Positions 48,857 to 58,348 of a stretch of DNA of 64,000 nucleotides are shown here, piece after piece. A program made the translations under genes and the position numbers. A model generated the notes under the pieces. That model was given only the letters and a program-made list of their open reading frames with translations, was not told the origin of the DNA and searched no databases. The stretch is from the NCBI RefSeq assembly GCF_001436735.1, contig NZ_AYZE01000001.1:1-64000 (forward strand). Direction: 5' to 3'. Each line of letters starts with the position of its first letter. The first letter of the stretch is position 1. This DNA comes from Liquorilactobacillus cacaonum DSM 21116. GTDB taxonomy: Bacteria > Bacillota > Bacilli > Lactobacillales > Lactobacillaceae.

Positions 48857-49639
48857 ATGCGAAATAATCTTGTATATGTTCATGTTGAGAAGGTATCTCA
48901 TTTAACGTTGACGTATGGGATTTCAAATTTAGATTTTTTTAGAGGTGTGGAACTAAAGCCACAAAATTTATTGTCACTTAATAATGTAGATCCAAATCAA
49001 GAGATAGATATTTATTCTGGATTTAATATGTTTTTAGAGGATACAGATGTAAAAAAATTTTTGACCAGAAATACAGAACAAAATATTAATTGGATTGATT
49101 TTGATGAAGTCAATGATTTAGAGGCATTAACACCGCGTGAAGTAGCTGAATTATTGTATTTGGGACATGCATATACACATATAAAATCGCCTTTTTATTA
49201 CAAATTACAAAATAATTATGTATATTTAACTTTACCTAATGGTGCAAAAAAGGTATACTATCGTTATTTGCCACACTTTTATCAAGTTCTCGCAACTAGC
49301 CTAACCAACAAGGTGGCTGATATATATCGAGAAAAAAAGTCATTTTTAAGATCTCGACATCATTTTCAGAATATGAGTGTTGAAATTATCAAAAGTATTG
49401 ATGACTTACTTGTGAATGGTATGGTGTTTGATTTTGGGGGACTAAAAATTAAAGGTCAAGAATTAATCGTTCCTTTCTTATTGGCTCCAGATTCTGTATA
49501 TCAATTAAAGTGGCATGAGCCCACTATGTTGATTGAAAAATCACAATTTGTAGGGGAATTAAGGTACTATTTGGACAAGGCGGAGTGGAAATTTAATATT
49601 TTAGTGCCAGAATTAATTGAAAATGATTTAAGTCTGTAG
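48857..49639 (+). CDS. conserved hypothetical protein (260 residues)
   Basis: Not recognised by function. A soluble, mixed alpha/beta protein with a DFDEVNDLEALTPREVAELLYLGHAY segment suggesting a regulatory or nucleic-acid-linked helix. It follows htpX by 29 bp and precedes murF, so it may be coexpressed with lemA-htpX. ATG 48857 follows AGAGGA; a TTG two codons earlier is also possible. No membrane segment or signal peptide. Confidence 0.65.
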   Translation: MRNNLVYVHVEKVSHLTLTYGISNLDFFRGVELKPQNLLSLNNVDPNQEIDIYSGFNMFLEDTDVKKFLTRNTEQNINWIDFDEVNDLEALTPREVAELLYLGHAYTHIKSPFYYKLQNNYVYLTLPNGAKKVYYRYLPHFYQVLATSLTNKVADIYREKKSFLRSRHHFQNMSVEIIKSIDDLLVNGMVFDFGGLKIKGQELIVPFLLAPDSVYQLKWHEPTMLIEKSQFVGELRYYLDKAEWKFNILVPELIENDLSL

Positions 49640-49817
49640 TCATGTGTCATTTTAATAAAGTATTAATACTATGTGGCAGAATTATTATTACGTTGGCAAA
49701 TAGCTAGAGGTACTCAGATGATGAGAGTATTAGAAACCAATAAATAATTGCTGCCTTATTTTGCGTTTAATTTAAGATGTTTTATTTTTTGTGATACAAT
49801 GGCATAGGACAATTTTA

Positions 49818-49901
49818 ATGGAGATGCTGTGCATGTTATTATTTTGGCTAAGAAAATTAGCCTTTTTGGCAGTATGTCATGAAGGGAAGAGTTTTAAATG
49901 A
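49818..49901 (+). CDS. possible upstream peptide coupled to murF
   Basis: A 27-codon frame, starting at ATG 49818, encodes a hydrophobic Leu-rich peptide (MEMLCMLLFWLRKLAFLAVC, then seven more residues). It ends at a TGA overlapping the murF ATG (ATGA). A terminator-like hairpin lies inside it. The ribosome site is weak (AGGA, or TGGAG before an internal ATG), so translation is uncertain. If real, it would couple murF translation and perhaps modulate the hairpin. Confidence 0.3.
   Translation: MEMLCMLLFWLRKLAFLAVCHEGKSFK
49846..49867 (+). terminator. intrinsic-terminator-like hairpin in the murF leader
   Basis: GGCTAA (49846-49851) pairs with TTAGCC (49857-49862), followed by TTTTT. It sits 31 bp before the murF start, so it could act as an attenuator. 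Six base pairs is short. Confidence 0.5.
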
Positions 49902-51265
49902 AGATGCGATTAGCAGAGATTGCGAAAGCTCTAGAAGTTACACCAAAAGAAGAATGGGAAGAAATAGTGGTGACAAGTATTTCTTTTGATACACGTTCGT
50001 TAAAACCTGGTGCTTTATTTGTTCCGTTAGTTGCAGAACATGATGGTCATGATTATGTTGAAAGAGCAGCTGAGAATGGTGCGGTTGCAACGTTGTGGCA
50101 AGAAGGACATGTTGAAAATACACGTATAATTCCAAAATTGGTAGTAGCTGATAATTTGCAGGCTTTGCACAAACTTGCGCATTATTATCTTCAGAAGATT
50201 AATCCTAAAGTTGTCGCTATTACGGGGAGTAATGGAAAAACAACGACAAAGGATATGGTAGCAGCTATTCTAAGTCAAAGATTCAATGTACAAAAGACAC
50301 ACGATAACTTTAATAATTTTATTGGTGTACCGATGACTGTTTTGTCGATGGAGCCAAATACTGAAGTTTTAGTCGTTGAAATGGGAATGGATCACTTTGG
50401 TGAGTTAGAGAAACTCAGTTTGCTTGTGGAACCTGATGTTGCAGTTATCACAATGATTGGTGAAGCGCATATTGAATTTTTTGGAACTAGAGAAAAAATT
50501 GCAGATGCAAAAATGGAAATAACTCATGGACTAAAAGAAGATGGAGTATTTGTGTATAACGGTGATGAACCTTTGCTTACCCAAAGAGCAAAGAATATTG
50601 AACAAAAAACAATTACTTTTGGAACTTCGGAGCATGTTGAAGTACGTGCGTTAAATGTTGTTAGTAGTGATAAAAAAACTAGTTTTAGAGTTGCAAAATG
50701 GAGTAATAAAAACTTTGTGATTCCAATGATTGGTTCCTATAATGTTACTAACGCAATTGCTGCATTGAGTGTCGGAGATTTTTTCCATATTACAGTCGAT
50801 GAAATGGAGAAAGCTCTCAATTCTTTTGTTTTAACAAAAAATAGAACACAGTGGTTAGTTGGGAAAAAAGGTGAGCAAATATTAAGTGATGTTTATAATT
50901 CCAATCCGACTGCTGCCAAACTAGTTATTAATGCTTTTTCGAATGCTCCAACAAATGGAAAACGAATTTTGGTTATTGGAGATATGCTTCAACTTGGAGC
51001 AAATTCAAAAGAGATGCATGAAAGCTTAGCTGATGTTATTAATCCAAAGAAAATTGAGAGTGTATATTTTTGTGGGGAAGAAGTTAAGTATTTGGCTACA
51101 AAGTTAGCAGCAAAGTTTGAAGAAAATCAACTTCATTTGTATAAGACAACTGATAAAGATGGCTTAGTTAAGGCATTACAAAAAGAAGTGAATGTTAATG
51201 ACTTGTTATTGTTAAAAGGAAGTCATGGAATACATCTGGAGAGTGTACTAGAACAATTAATATAG
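49898..51265 (+). CDS. murF: UDP-N-acetylmuramoyl-tripeptide--D-alanyl-D-alanine ligase
   Basis: Adds D-Ala-D-Ala to the UDP-muramoyl tripeptide. The 455-residue Mur ligase shows ITGSNGKTTTKDM (ATP loop), VVEMGMDHFGELE and EAHIEFFGTREKIADAKMEI. GAAGGGA lies upstream of ATG 49898; a second ATG two codons in is alternative. alr, which supplies D-Ala, is encoded 2.3 kb downstream. A small hairpin lies in the leader. Confidence 0.96.
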   Translation: MKMRLAEIAKALEVTPKEEWEEIVVTSISFDTRSLKPGALFVPLVAEHDGHDYVERAAENGAVATLWQEGHVENTRIIPKLVVADNLQALHKLAHYYLQKINPKVVAITGSNGKTTTKDMVAAILSQRFNVQKTHDNFNNFIGVPMTVLSMEPNTEVLVVEMGMDHFGELEKLSLLVEPDVAVITMIGEAHIEFFGTREKIADAKMEITHGLKEDGVFVYNGDEPLLTQRAKNIEQKTITFGTSEHVEVRALNVVSSDKKTSFRVAKWSNKNFVIPMIGSYNVTNAIAALSVGDFFHITVDEMEKALNSFVLTKNRTQWLVGKKGEQILSDVYNSNPTAAKLVINAFSNAPTNGKRILVIGDMLQLGANSKEMHESLADVINPKKIESVYFCGEEVKYLATKLAAKFEENQLHLYKTTDKDGLVKALQKEVNVNDLLLLKGSHGIHLESVLEQLI

Positions 51266-51302
51266 AGAAATTAGCTTTTTATATAACAGGAGGAAATAAT
51301 TT

Positions 51303-52835
51303 TTGAAATTTACAGAACTTGGTCTTTCAGAAAATATCTTAAAGGCAATAAACCGTAGTGGGTTTGAAGAAGCAACACCTATTCAGGCAGAAACAATCCC
51401 CTTGGTTTTGAAAGGAAAAGATGTTATTGGACAAGCTCAAACAGGTACAGGAAAGACTGCAGCTTTTGGGTTACCAATATTAAATCAAATTGATACAAAA
51501 GTAAACGAGATACAGGCAGTAATTGTGTCACCAACGCGTGAGTTAGCAATTCAAACACAAGAAGAATTATACCGATTAGGACGTGATGAACGTGCAAAGG
51601 TACAAGTTGTGTATGGTGGTGCAGATATCCGACGCCAGATAAACTCATTAAAGAAGGCTCCACAAATTTTAGTGGGTACACCAGGACGTTTGTTGGATCA
51701 TATTAGAAGAAGAACAGTTAAATTGGATTCTGTAAAAATGATGGTTCTTGATGAAGCGGATGAAATGCTTGATATGGGATTTGTAGAAGATATTGAAAGT
51801 ATCATCAAAGCTGTTCCAAGTGAACGTCAAACTTTGTTATTTTCTGCAACAATGCCTCCAGCAATTTTGAAAATCGGCGAGAAGTTTATGCAAAATCCAA
51901 GTATTGTTAAAATCAAAGCTAAAGAATTAACAACAGATTTAGTTGATCAATACTATGTTAAATCAAGAGATTTTGAAAAATTCGATACAATGACTAGAAT
52001 TCTTGATGTACAAGCGCCAGAGTTAACAATTGTTTTTGGTAGAACCAAGCGACGTGTTGATGAGTTGTCGAAGGGTCTCGAAGCGAGAGGATATAATGCC
52101 AAGGGAATTCATGGTGATTTGTCTCAGCAACGTCGTATGAGCATTTTAAAGCAATTTAAGGCTGGCAAACTTGATATATTGGTTGCAACTGATGTGGCAG
52201 CTCGTGGATTAGATATTTCAGGTGTAACGCATGTTTATAACTATGATATTCCACAAGACCCAGAAAGTTATGTGCATCGTATTGGACGTACAGGACGTGC
52301 GGGGCGCCATGGGGTCTCTGTTACATTTGTAACACCAAATGAGATGGATTATTTACGTGTAATTGAGAATCTTACTAAAAAACGTATGAGTAATTTAAAG
52401 CCACCTACAGAACAAGAAGCATTTAATGGGCAGATATCTTCAGCAATTGATGATATTGATACACTTATTAAAAAAACAGATACACAAAAGTTTCAACAAC
52501 AAATTGATATTTTAACTGAAAAATATGAAACGACAGACTTGGTTGCTGCGTTACTTAATGTGATGACTAAGGATGCTGCTAACGAAGTGCCTGTTAAAAT
52601 TACACCAGAACGTCCATTACCAAGACGGAAGAAGGCATCTGCTGGTCATTATGATCGTAACCGTAGAAGTGGTAAGAGTGGTGGTTACCAAAGAAGAGAT
52701 AATAAAACAGGCAGTCACAAGAGTAGTAGCAATAGTAGCAGTAGTCGTAAACCTAAAAAAGATCAGAACAGAGATAAATTTAATCGAGACAATAAAAAGA
52801 AAAGAAAGTTTACGATTAGAACAAAAGAAGGTTAA
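51303..52835 (+). CDS. cshA: DEAD-box RNA helicase CshA
   Basis: A 510-residue RNA helicase of the CshA type involved in mRNA decay and cold growth. Motifs run in order: [36 protein letters not shown], then [11 protein letters not shown]. The C-terminal 90 residues are basic and Ser/Asn-rich ([13 protein letters not shown], then [10 protein letters not shown]), an RNA-binding tail. TTG start 5 nt after AGGAGG. Follows murF by 37 bp. Confidence 0.95.
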   Translation: MKFTELGLSENILKAINRSGFEEATPIQAETIPLVLKGKDVIGQAQTGTGKTAAFGLPILNQIDTKVNEIQAVIVSPTRELAIQTQEELYRLGRDERAKVQVVYGGADIRRQINSLKKAPQILVGTPGRLLDHIRRRTVKLDSVKMMVLDEADEMLDMGFVEDIESIIKAVPSERQTLLFSATMPPAILKIGEKFMQNPSIVKIKAKELTTDLVDQYYVKSRDFEKFDTMTRILDVQAPELTIVFGRTKRRVDELSKGLEARGYNAKGIHGDLSQQRRMSILKQFKAGKLDILVATDVAARGLDISGVTHVYNYDIPQDPESYVHRIGRTGRAGRHGVSVTFVTPNEMDYLRVIENLTKKRMSNLKPPTEQEAFNGQISSAIDDIDTLIKKTDTQKFQQQIDILTEKYETTDLVAALLNVMTKDAANEVPVKITPERPLPRRKKASAGHYDRNRRSGKSGGYQRRDNKTGSHKSSSNSSSSRKPKKDQNRDKFNRDNKKKRKFTIRTKEG

Positions 52836-53160
52836 TCACGTGTGCTAGGTTACTATAGTAGAATTTCTTGACTAACTTCGGAGTATAGTAATAAAAAATT
52901 TTTGACTATTAGGTAATTAGGGGAGACCTTAATTCTATCCAGTAATGATGTGTTAATAATTAATTTTTATTCAGAATTAGAAGGTAACTTACTTCTGATT
53001 CTGTTTTTTTATTAATCATTTTCAGAAGAAAAAAGTTTAAAATATAGTAGAATAAAGTTAGAAATTATTGATTTATACAGTCCTTTTTTGAATCAATGAA
53101 TTGTGGTAATATAATTTGCAGAGTATGATATGGTAAGGTTAATTGAAGAGGATGAGAAAT
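52836..53160 (+). other. intergenic region between cshA and acpS
   Basis: It holds the cshA terminator (52972-53010) and a promoter for acpS, TTGAAT (53088-53093), 16 bp, TATAAT (53110-53115). No small gene is seen. Confidence 0.7.
52972..53010 (+). terminator. terminator of cshA
   Basis: CAGAATTAGAAG (52972-52983) pairs with CTTCTGATTCTG (52992-53003, one G-U), followed by seven T. Confidence 0.8.
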
Positions 53161-53523
53161 TTGATTCGTGGAATTGGAGTAGATATAACGGAAATTGATC
53201 GAATTGGAGCTGCACAAGAAAGACATCAAAATTTCGCAACAAAAATTTTGACAGAAGAAGAATTGTCTTATTTTAAAAAACTTAGTATGCAGAGAAAAAA
53301 TGAATATTTGGCTGGTCGTTTTTCCGCTAAAGAGTCTTACAGTAAAGCATTTGGCACAGGCATTGGGAAAAAGATTAGTTTTCAGGACGTTGAAATTTTG
53401 AATGATCCAACAAGTGGTAAGCCGACTATAACGAGGCAACCGTTTAAGGATGGGAAAGCACATATTTCAATTTCACATACTGATAGATTAGTGATGACGG
53501 AAGTAATCTTGGAAAGTAATTAA
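53161..53523 (+). CDS. acpS: holo-[acyl-carrier-protein] synthase
   Basis: Transfers 4'-phosphopantetheine from CoA to ACP. The 120-residue protein has GIGVDITEIDRIG (metal-binding Asp) and RFSAKESYSKAFGTGIG (catalytic Glu and Lys), with HISISHTD near the end. The start is TTG 53161 (M-I-R-G-I-G), 9 nt after AAGAGG; ATG 53152 directly follows that site and is less likely. alr follows after 20 bp, the conserved acpS-alr pair. Confidence 0.95.
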   Translation: MIRGIGVDITEIDRIGAAQERHQNFATKILTEEELSYFKKLSMQRKNEYLAGRFSAKESYSKAFGTGIGKKISFQDVEILNDPTSGKPTITRQPFKDGKAHISISHTDRLVMTEVILESN

Positions 53524-53543
53524 TTGTAAGGGAAGTCTTAGAA

Positions 53544-54662
53544 ATGGTCGTTGGTTTTCATAGAAGAACATATGCAAAAATTGATTTAAATGCTATTAAA
53601 CACAATATTTCAGTAGAAAAAGAAAAGATGGATTCTAATCAAAAGCTGTTCGCAGTTGTAAAAGCTAACGCATATGGTCATGGAATCGTTGAGGTTGCTA
53701 AGGTTGCACATGAAGTGGGAGTAGAAGGCTATTGTGTTGCAATCATTGATGAAGCATTAGCATTACGCCAAGCGGACTTAAATGAACTTATTTTAGTTCT
53801 TGGAGTTACTCCTTTTGAGTATGCACCGTTAATGGCAGAAAATGATATTTCCACAGCAGTGGGTGACATAGATTTTTTGAAGAATGCTCAGAAGTTACTA
53901 GAACAAAGAAAACTTAGATTATCGATTCATTTAGCATTGGATACCGGAATGGGAAGAATAGGTTTTAGGAATCAAGAAGAATTGCAAGCGGCTGTTGATT
54001 TTATAAACCAATATTCGAATCAGTTTAATTTTGAAGGGATTTTCACCCATTTTGCAACTGCCGATTCAAAAAAAAGAGATGCGGTTGATTATTATGACAA
54101 ACAACTTAAAAAATTTAAAAACCTTGAGACGTGTTTGAAAACACTTCCTAGATATGTCCATGTGGCAAATTCTGCGGCGTCAATCTGGCATAAGGAATGT
54201 GGAGGAAATACAGTTCGATTTGGAATATCGATGTACGGATTAAATCCATCTGGGAGAGAATTGGATAGTCCGGATTTTAAGTTAGCATTTAGTCTTATGA
54301 GTGAGATTGTAGCTATTAAGGAAATAAATAAAGGAGACTCGATAGGCTATGGTAAAACATATACTGCAAAAGACTCTGAATGGATTGCGACAGTTCCAAT
54401 TGGATATGCGGATGGCTGGTCACGAAAAATGCAAGGGTTCAAAGTTTTAATAAATGGCTTTTTTTGTGAGATAGTTGGAAGAGTATGCATGGACCAAATA
54501 ATGGTGAGAGTTCCACAAGAATATAAAGTAGGGACTGCTGTTACTTTAATTGGTAAAGATAGTAACAAAAAAATTACACCTCAAGAAGTTGCAGATCAAA
54601 TGAATACTATACATTATGAAGTTTTATGTTTGATTTCAGAACGTGTACCAAGAATTTATTAA
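53544..54662 (+). CDS. alr: alanine racemase
   Basis: Makes D-alanine for peptidoglycan and teichoic acids. The 372-residue fold type III PLP enzyme has the lysine in AVVKANAYGHG and CMDQIMVRVP near the catalytic Tyr domain. It is followed by the mazEF pair as in many Firmicutes. Confidence 0.96.
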   Translation: MVVGFHRRTYAKIDLNAIKHNISVEKEKMDSNQKLFAVVKANAYGHGIVEVAKVAHEVGVEGYCVAIIDEALALRQADLNELILVLGVTPFEYAPLMAENDISTAVGDIDFLKNAQKLLEQRKLRLSIHLALDTGMGRIGFRNQEELQAAVDFINQYSNQFNFEGIFTHFATADSKKRDAVDYYDKQLKKFKNLETCLKTLPRYVHVANSAASIWHKECGGNTVRFGISMYGLNPSGRELDSPDFKLAFSLMSEIVAIKEINKGDSIGYGKTYTAKDSEWIATVPIGYADGWSRKMQGFKVLINGFFCEIVGRVCMDQIMVRVPQEYKVGTAVTLIGKDSNKKITPQEVADQMNTIHYEVLCLISERVPRIY

Positions 54663-54742
54663 AAAATAACTAAGGTTTTAATGTTACATCAGTGGAAAAC
54701 TGTGTTATGATTAGTGGATAAATTACGGTTGGGGGTCACAAA

Positions 54743-55012
54743 ATGGCATATCATTTTGAGAGTATGGCAGAAAAGATTAATAATGATTCAAGTGAAAGAA
54801 TATCTATATATTGTGATTATTATTCTATCAATCAGCAAGAATTAGAAAAAGATAATATGGTTGCTGAATATGTAGAAGCACACCGTCATATTTTAGATGA
54901 ATTAATTAATGGTTATAAGGAAATGGGACCGTTAAACAAAAAGATTTGTGATGAATTTATAGGCTGTGATTGTGAAACGGAATATGAGAATAAAGATCGA
55001 GGGGTTATATGA
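54743..55012 (+). CDS. mazE: MazE-like antitoxin, divergent N terminus
   Basis: An 89-residue protein overlapping mazF by 4 nt. The C-terminal half ([18 protein letters not shown], then CETEYENK) resembles the toxin-neutralising tail of B. subtilis NdoAI (GYMEMAKINLNI, then ECEAET). The N-terminal half does not show the usual ribbon-helix-helix KISLPENL pattern. Its DNA-binding and autoregulatory ability is therefore doubtful. Position alr-mazE-mazF supports the assignment. Confidence 0.7.
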   Translation: MAYHFESMAEKINNDSSERISIYCDYYSINQQELEKDNMVAEYVEAHRHILDELINGYKEMGPLNKKICDEFIGCDCETEYENKDRGVI

Positions 55013-55377
55013 CAACTGAGGATGTTAAACGTGGTGATATTTTTTATGCGGATTTATCACCTGTCGTTGGCTCAGAACAGGGGGGGATGCGTCCTGTTTT
55101 GATTGTACAAAATAATATTGGAAATCGGTACAGCCCTACCGTTATTGTTGCTGCAATAACAGCAAAAATACAAAAGCCTAAAATGCCAACTCATGTTGGT
55201 TTAAAAGCAGCAGAAGTTGGCATTGAAAAAGATTCAGTCGTTTTGTTAGAACAAATCAGAACAATTGATAAGCAACGATTAAAGGATAAAATAACACATA
55301 TAAGTGAAACCGAAATGAATGAAATTAATCAAGCATTAGATGTCAGTTTAGGACTGACAGATATACATAGCAGATAA
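55009..55377 (+). CDS. mazF: MazF/PemK family endoribonuclease toxin (EndoA)
   Basis: A sequence-specific mRNA interferase. The 122-residue protein has [32 protein letters not shown] and [11 protein letters not shown], closely following B. subtilis EndoA, and [14 protein letters not shown]. Overlaps its antitoxin gene (ATGA), so translation is coupled. Confidence 0.95.
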   Translation: MTTEDVKRGDIFYADLSPVVGSEQGGMRPVLIVQNNIGNRYSPTVIVAAITAKIQKPKMPTHVGLKAAEVGIEKDSVVLLEQIRTIDKQRLKDKITHISETEMNEINQALDVSLGLTDIHSR

Positions 55378-55473
55378 GACAATAGGTTATCATTTTCAGA
55401 AATATTATGATTTGAGTCAGAATATTGATTTCAAGGGTGTACGATATAATTAATGTACTGGTGATTGGTTGAA

Positions 55474-55524
55474 CAAATAGAGGAACCGGGTCAAAATTAG
55501 ATTTTGACCCGGTTCCTCTATTTG
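55474..55524. terminator. 24-bp perfect hairpin, bidirectional terminator
   Basis: CAAATAGAGGAACCGGGTCA... at 55474-55497 pairs perfectly with 55501-55524 around a TAG loop. It separates convergent mazEF and cbpA. A TATAAT (55445-55450) 24 bp upstream could also make it the body of a short RNA. Confidence 0.8.
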
Positions 55525-55637
55525 TTTGTAACAGAAAGTGTATTGAAAATACTCGATCTTTTGTTATTTGGTGTCACACTCTGTTTTTAACTAGATTAAA
55601 TTCGCTAATATCCAGCAAGGAAGTTCTTATGTTCGAT

Positions 55638-56273
55638 TTACGAACGTAAATCTTCTATTTCTGAGACTGTGAAACTCTTTCTTTCTAGATTTGAGATTAT
55701 CTTTTCAAGTTTTTCAGAAGTTACATCTGCAGGTAATGTGAATAAAGTTCGATGGACAAGATCTTTTTCTTCAACATCTAGGGTAATACAACTTGCAATA
55801 GCTGTATACTTTGTGATTATTTTCGACATTTCTACCAAATCTCCACGTTCGTCAGAGGAAATAACGGTTAAAACATAACTACCAATATCAATATTCCAAG
55901 ATTGAGAAAGCATGTTTAGCAAGCTTGAGTGTGTTAAAATACCATAGAAAAAATTCTGTTCATCAAGCACAGCAATGTAAGGCAAGTCTTTAATTGAAAA
56001 GAAAATATTAAAAAAAGCAGAATCTAGAGTTACAAATTTTGTAGCATTTTTCAGTAAATATGTGACAGGTAGACTCATGTCGCCACCACGTGACTTATGG
56101 CGATATATGTGCATTTTATAAATATTTCCACGAAAAATTTGACCAGTTTCATCGAGTATAGGAACACATCTGTAACCAGAATCTTCTAAAATATCAAGGG
56201 CTTGTTCTAGTGTAACATCTTCACGAACAGTAGTTAAATTTTTCTTTGGTTGAACCAAGGATTTAAATAGCAT
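55638..56273 (-). CDS. cbpA: cyclic di-AMP-binding CBS domain protein CbpA
   Basis: A 211-residue protein with two CBS motifs (about 10-125: EQALDILEDSGYRCVPILDE and IKDLPYIAVLDEQNFFYGILTHSSLL). A C-terminal ACT-like domain includes DIGSYVLTVISSDERGDL. The layout matches Listeria and lactobacillus CbpA, which binds c-di-AMP and links it to stringent-response control. TGGAGGA precedes the ATG. Monocistronic. Confidence 0.85.
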   Translation of the reverse strand: MLFKSLVQPKKNLTTVREDVTLEQALDILEDSGYRCVPILDETGQIFRGNIYKMHIYRHKSRGGDMSLPVTYLLKNATKFVTLDSAFFNIFFSIKDLPYIAVLDEQNFFYGILTHSSLLNMLSQSWNIDIGSYVLTVISSDERGDLVEMSKIITKYTAIASCITLDVEEKDLVHRTLFTLPADVTSEKLEKIISNLERKSFTVSEIEDLRS

Positions 56274-56443
56274 ATATTATTTCCTCCATTAATTAAAAAC
56301 TTCTAATCTATATTATCATAAAATTATATTAAAAGGAGAATTGAAATGAAAATTTTACAATTTATTCAGAATTTATAATATATAAGATATGTGTTACAGA
56401 AAGATACTATGAAAAGTAAGCTTTAATAAAGCTTCTTGTAACA

Positions 56444-56483
56444 AAATAAAAGACAAAGTCGAAAGATTGCTTTCGCTTTGTCC
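56444..56483 (-). terminator. terminator of ldh
   Basis: On the minus strand GACAAAGCGAAAG pairs with CTTTCGACTTTGTC (one bulge), followed by TTTTATTTT. Confidence 0.8.
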
Positions 56484-56535
56484 CATTCAAAATAGTTATG
56501 AAAATGAATAATTAAGCCAAGTAATAATTTATTAA

Positions 56536-57513
<978 letters not shown>

Positions 57514-57541
57514 TCATTAGTGAAATTATTAACACACTGAT

Positions 57542-57571
57542 AGTATAGCACGTTTTTTTGAAAAATGTGAA
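57542..57571 (-). promoter_or_regulatory. promoter of ldh
   Basis: On the minus strand TTCACA (complement of 57566-57571), 18-bp spacer, TATACT (complement of 57542-57547), with an extended TGC before the -10. An inverted repeat TTTGAAA/TTTCAAA with a 13-nt gap overlaps the -35. Confidence 0.65.
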
Positions 57572-57754
57572 GAAACTTTCAAACTTTTTTTCAAGAGTAC
57601 AACATAGGTATCTATGGTATAATTTTAATTATAATATAGTGTAAAGCACGGGACAATTAAGTTCCGATTTTTTGGTATTCAAATTTTTTAAATGGTAAAT
57701 AGCGGAAATATATATTGAATTATTTTAAAAATGAAAAGATATGGAGTGTAAAAA

Positions 57755-58318
57755 ATGAAGTTAGTAATTGGGTTGGGAAATGTAGGAAAAGAATACGAGG
57801 AAACCAGACACAATGTTGGATTTATGGTATTGGATGCATTAGCCAAAAAAGAGGAAGTAAAATTCAATAAAATAAAAGATGAAGCAAGTTTAGCAGACTT
57901 TATTGTTAATGGTGAAAAAATAATGTTAGTAAAACCGCTCACATATATGAATGAATCTGGTAGAAGTGTTCGACCCTTGATGGATTTTTATAAAATTTCT
58001 GAAGAAGATATTATTGTGGTTCACGACGATATGGATCTCCCTGTTGGACATTTAAGATTAAGGCAAAAGGGTTCTGCAGGTGGACATAATGGAATAAAAA
58101 GTATAATTGCACATTTAGGTACACAAGAGTTTAAGCGAATTAAAATTGGAATTGATCATCCTCAACGTGTGAGTGTTGTTGATTGGGTGCTTTCAAAATT
58201 TACAAAAGAACAAAAAAATGAGTTAGAAAAAGGAATTGAACAAGCAATTGATGCAATTGAAAGTTGGATAGATACTGATGACTTTATGAAAACAATGAAT
58301 CGCTATAATCATAAATAG
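57755..58318 (+). CDS. pth: peptidyl-tRNA hydrolase
   Basis: Releases tRNA from stalled peptidyl-tRNA. The 187-residue protein shows IGLGNVGKEYEETRHNVGF (catalytic His), KPLTYMNESG, VVHDDMDLPVG and GSAGGHNGIKSI. First of the pth-mfd-spoVB-rqcP-divIC series common to Firmicutes. Confidence 0.97.
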   Translation: MKLVIGLGNVGKEYEETRHNVGFMVLDALAKKEEVKFNKIKDEASLADFIVNGEKIMLVKPLTYMNESGRSVRPLMDFYKISEEDIIVVHDDMDLPVGHLRLRQKGSAGGHNGIKSIIAHLGTQEFKRIKIGIDHPQRVSVVDWVLSKFTKEQKNELEKGIEQAIDAIESWIDTDDFMKTMNRYNHK

Positions 58319-58348
58319 CTACGTGAGTTATAGGGGGAAAAGGAGAAC

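Noticed and set aside
57548-57585. Possible Rex operator at the ldh promoter.
   Set aside because: The half-sites TGTGAA and TTTCA are not arranged with the spacing of a Rex box; recorded only as an inverted repeat overlapping the -35.
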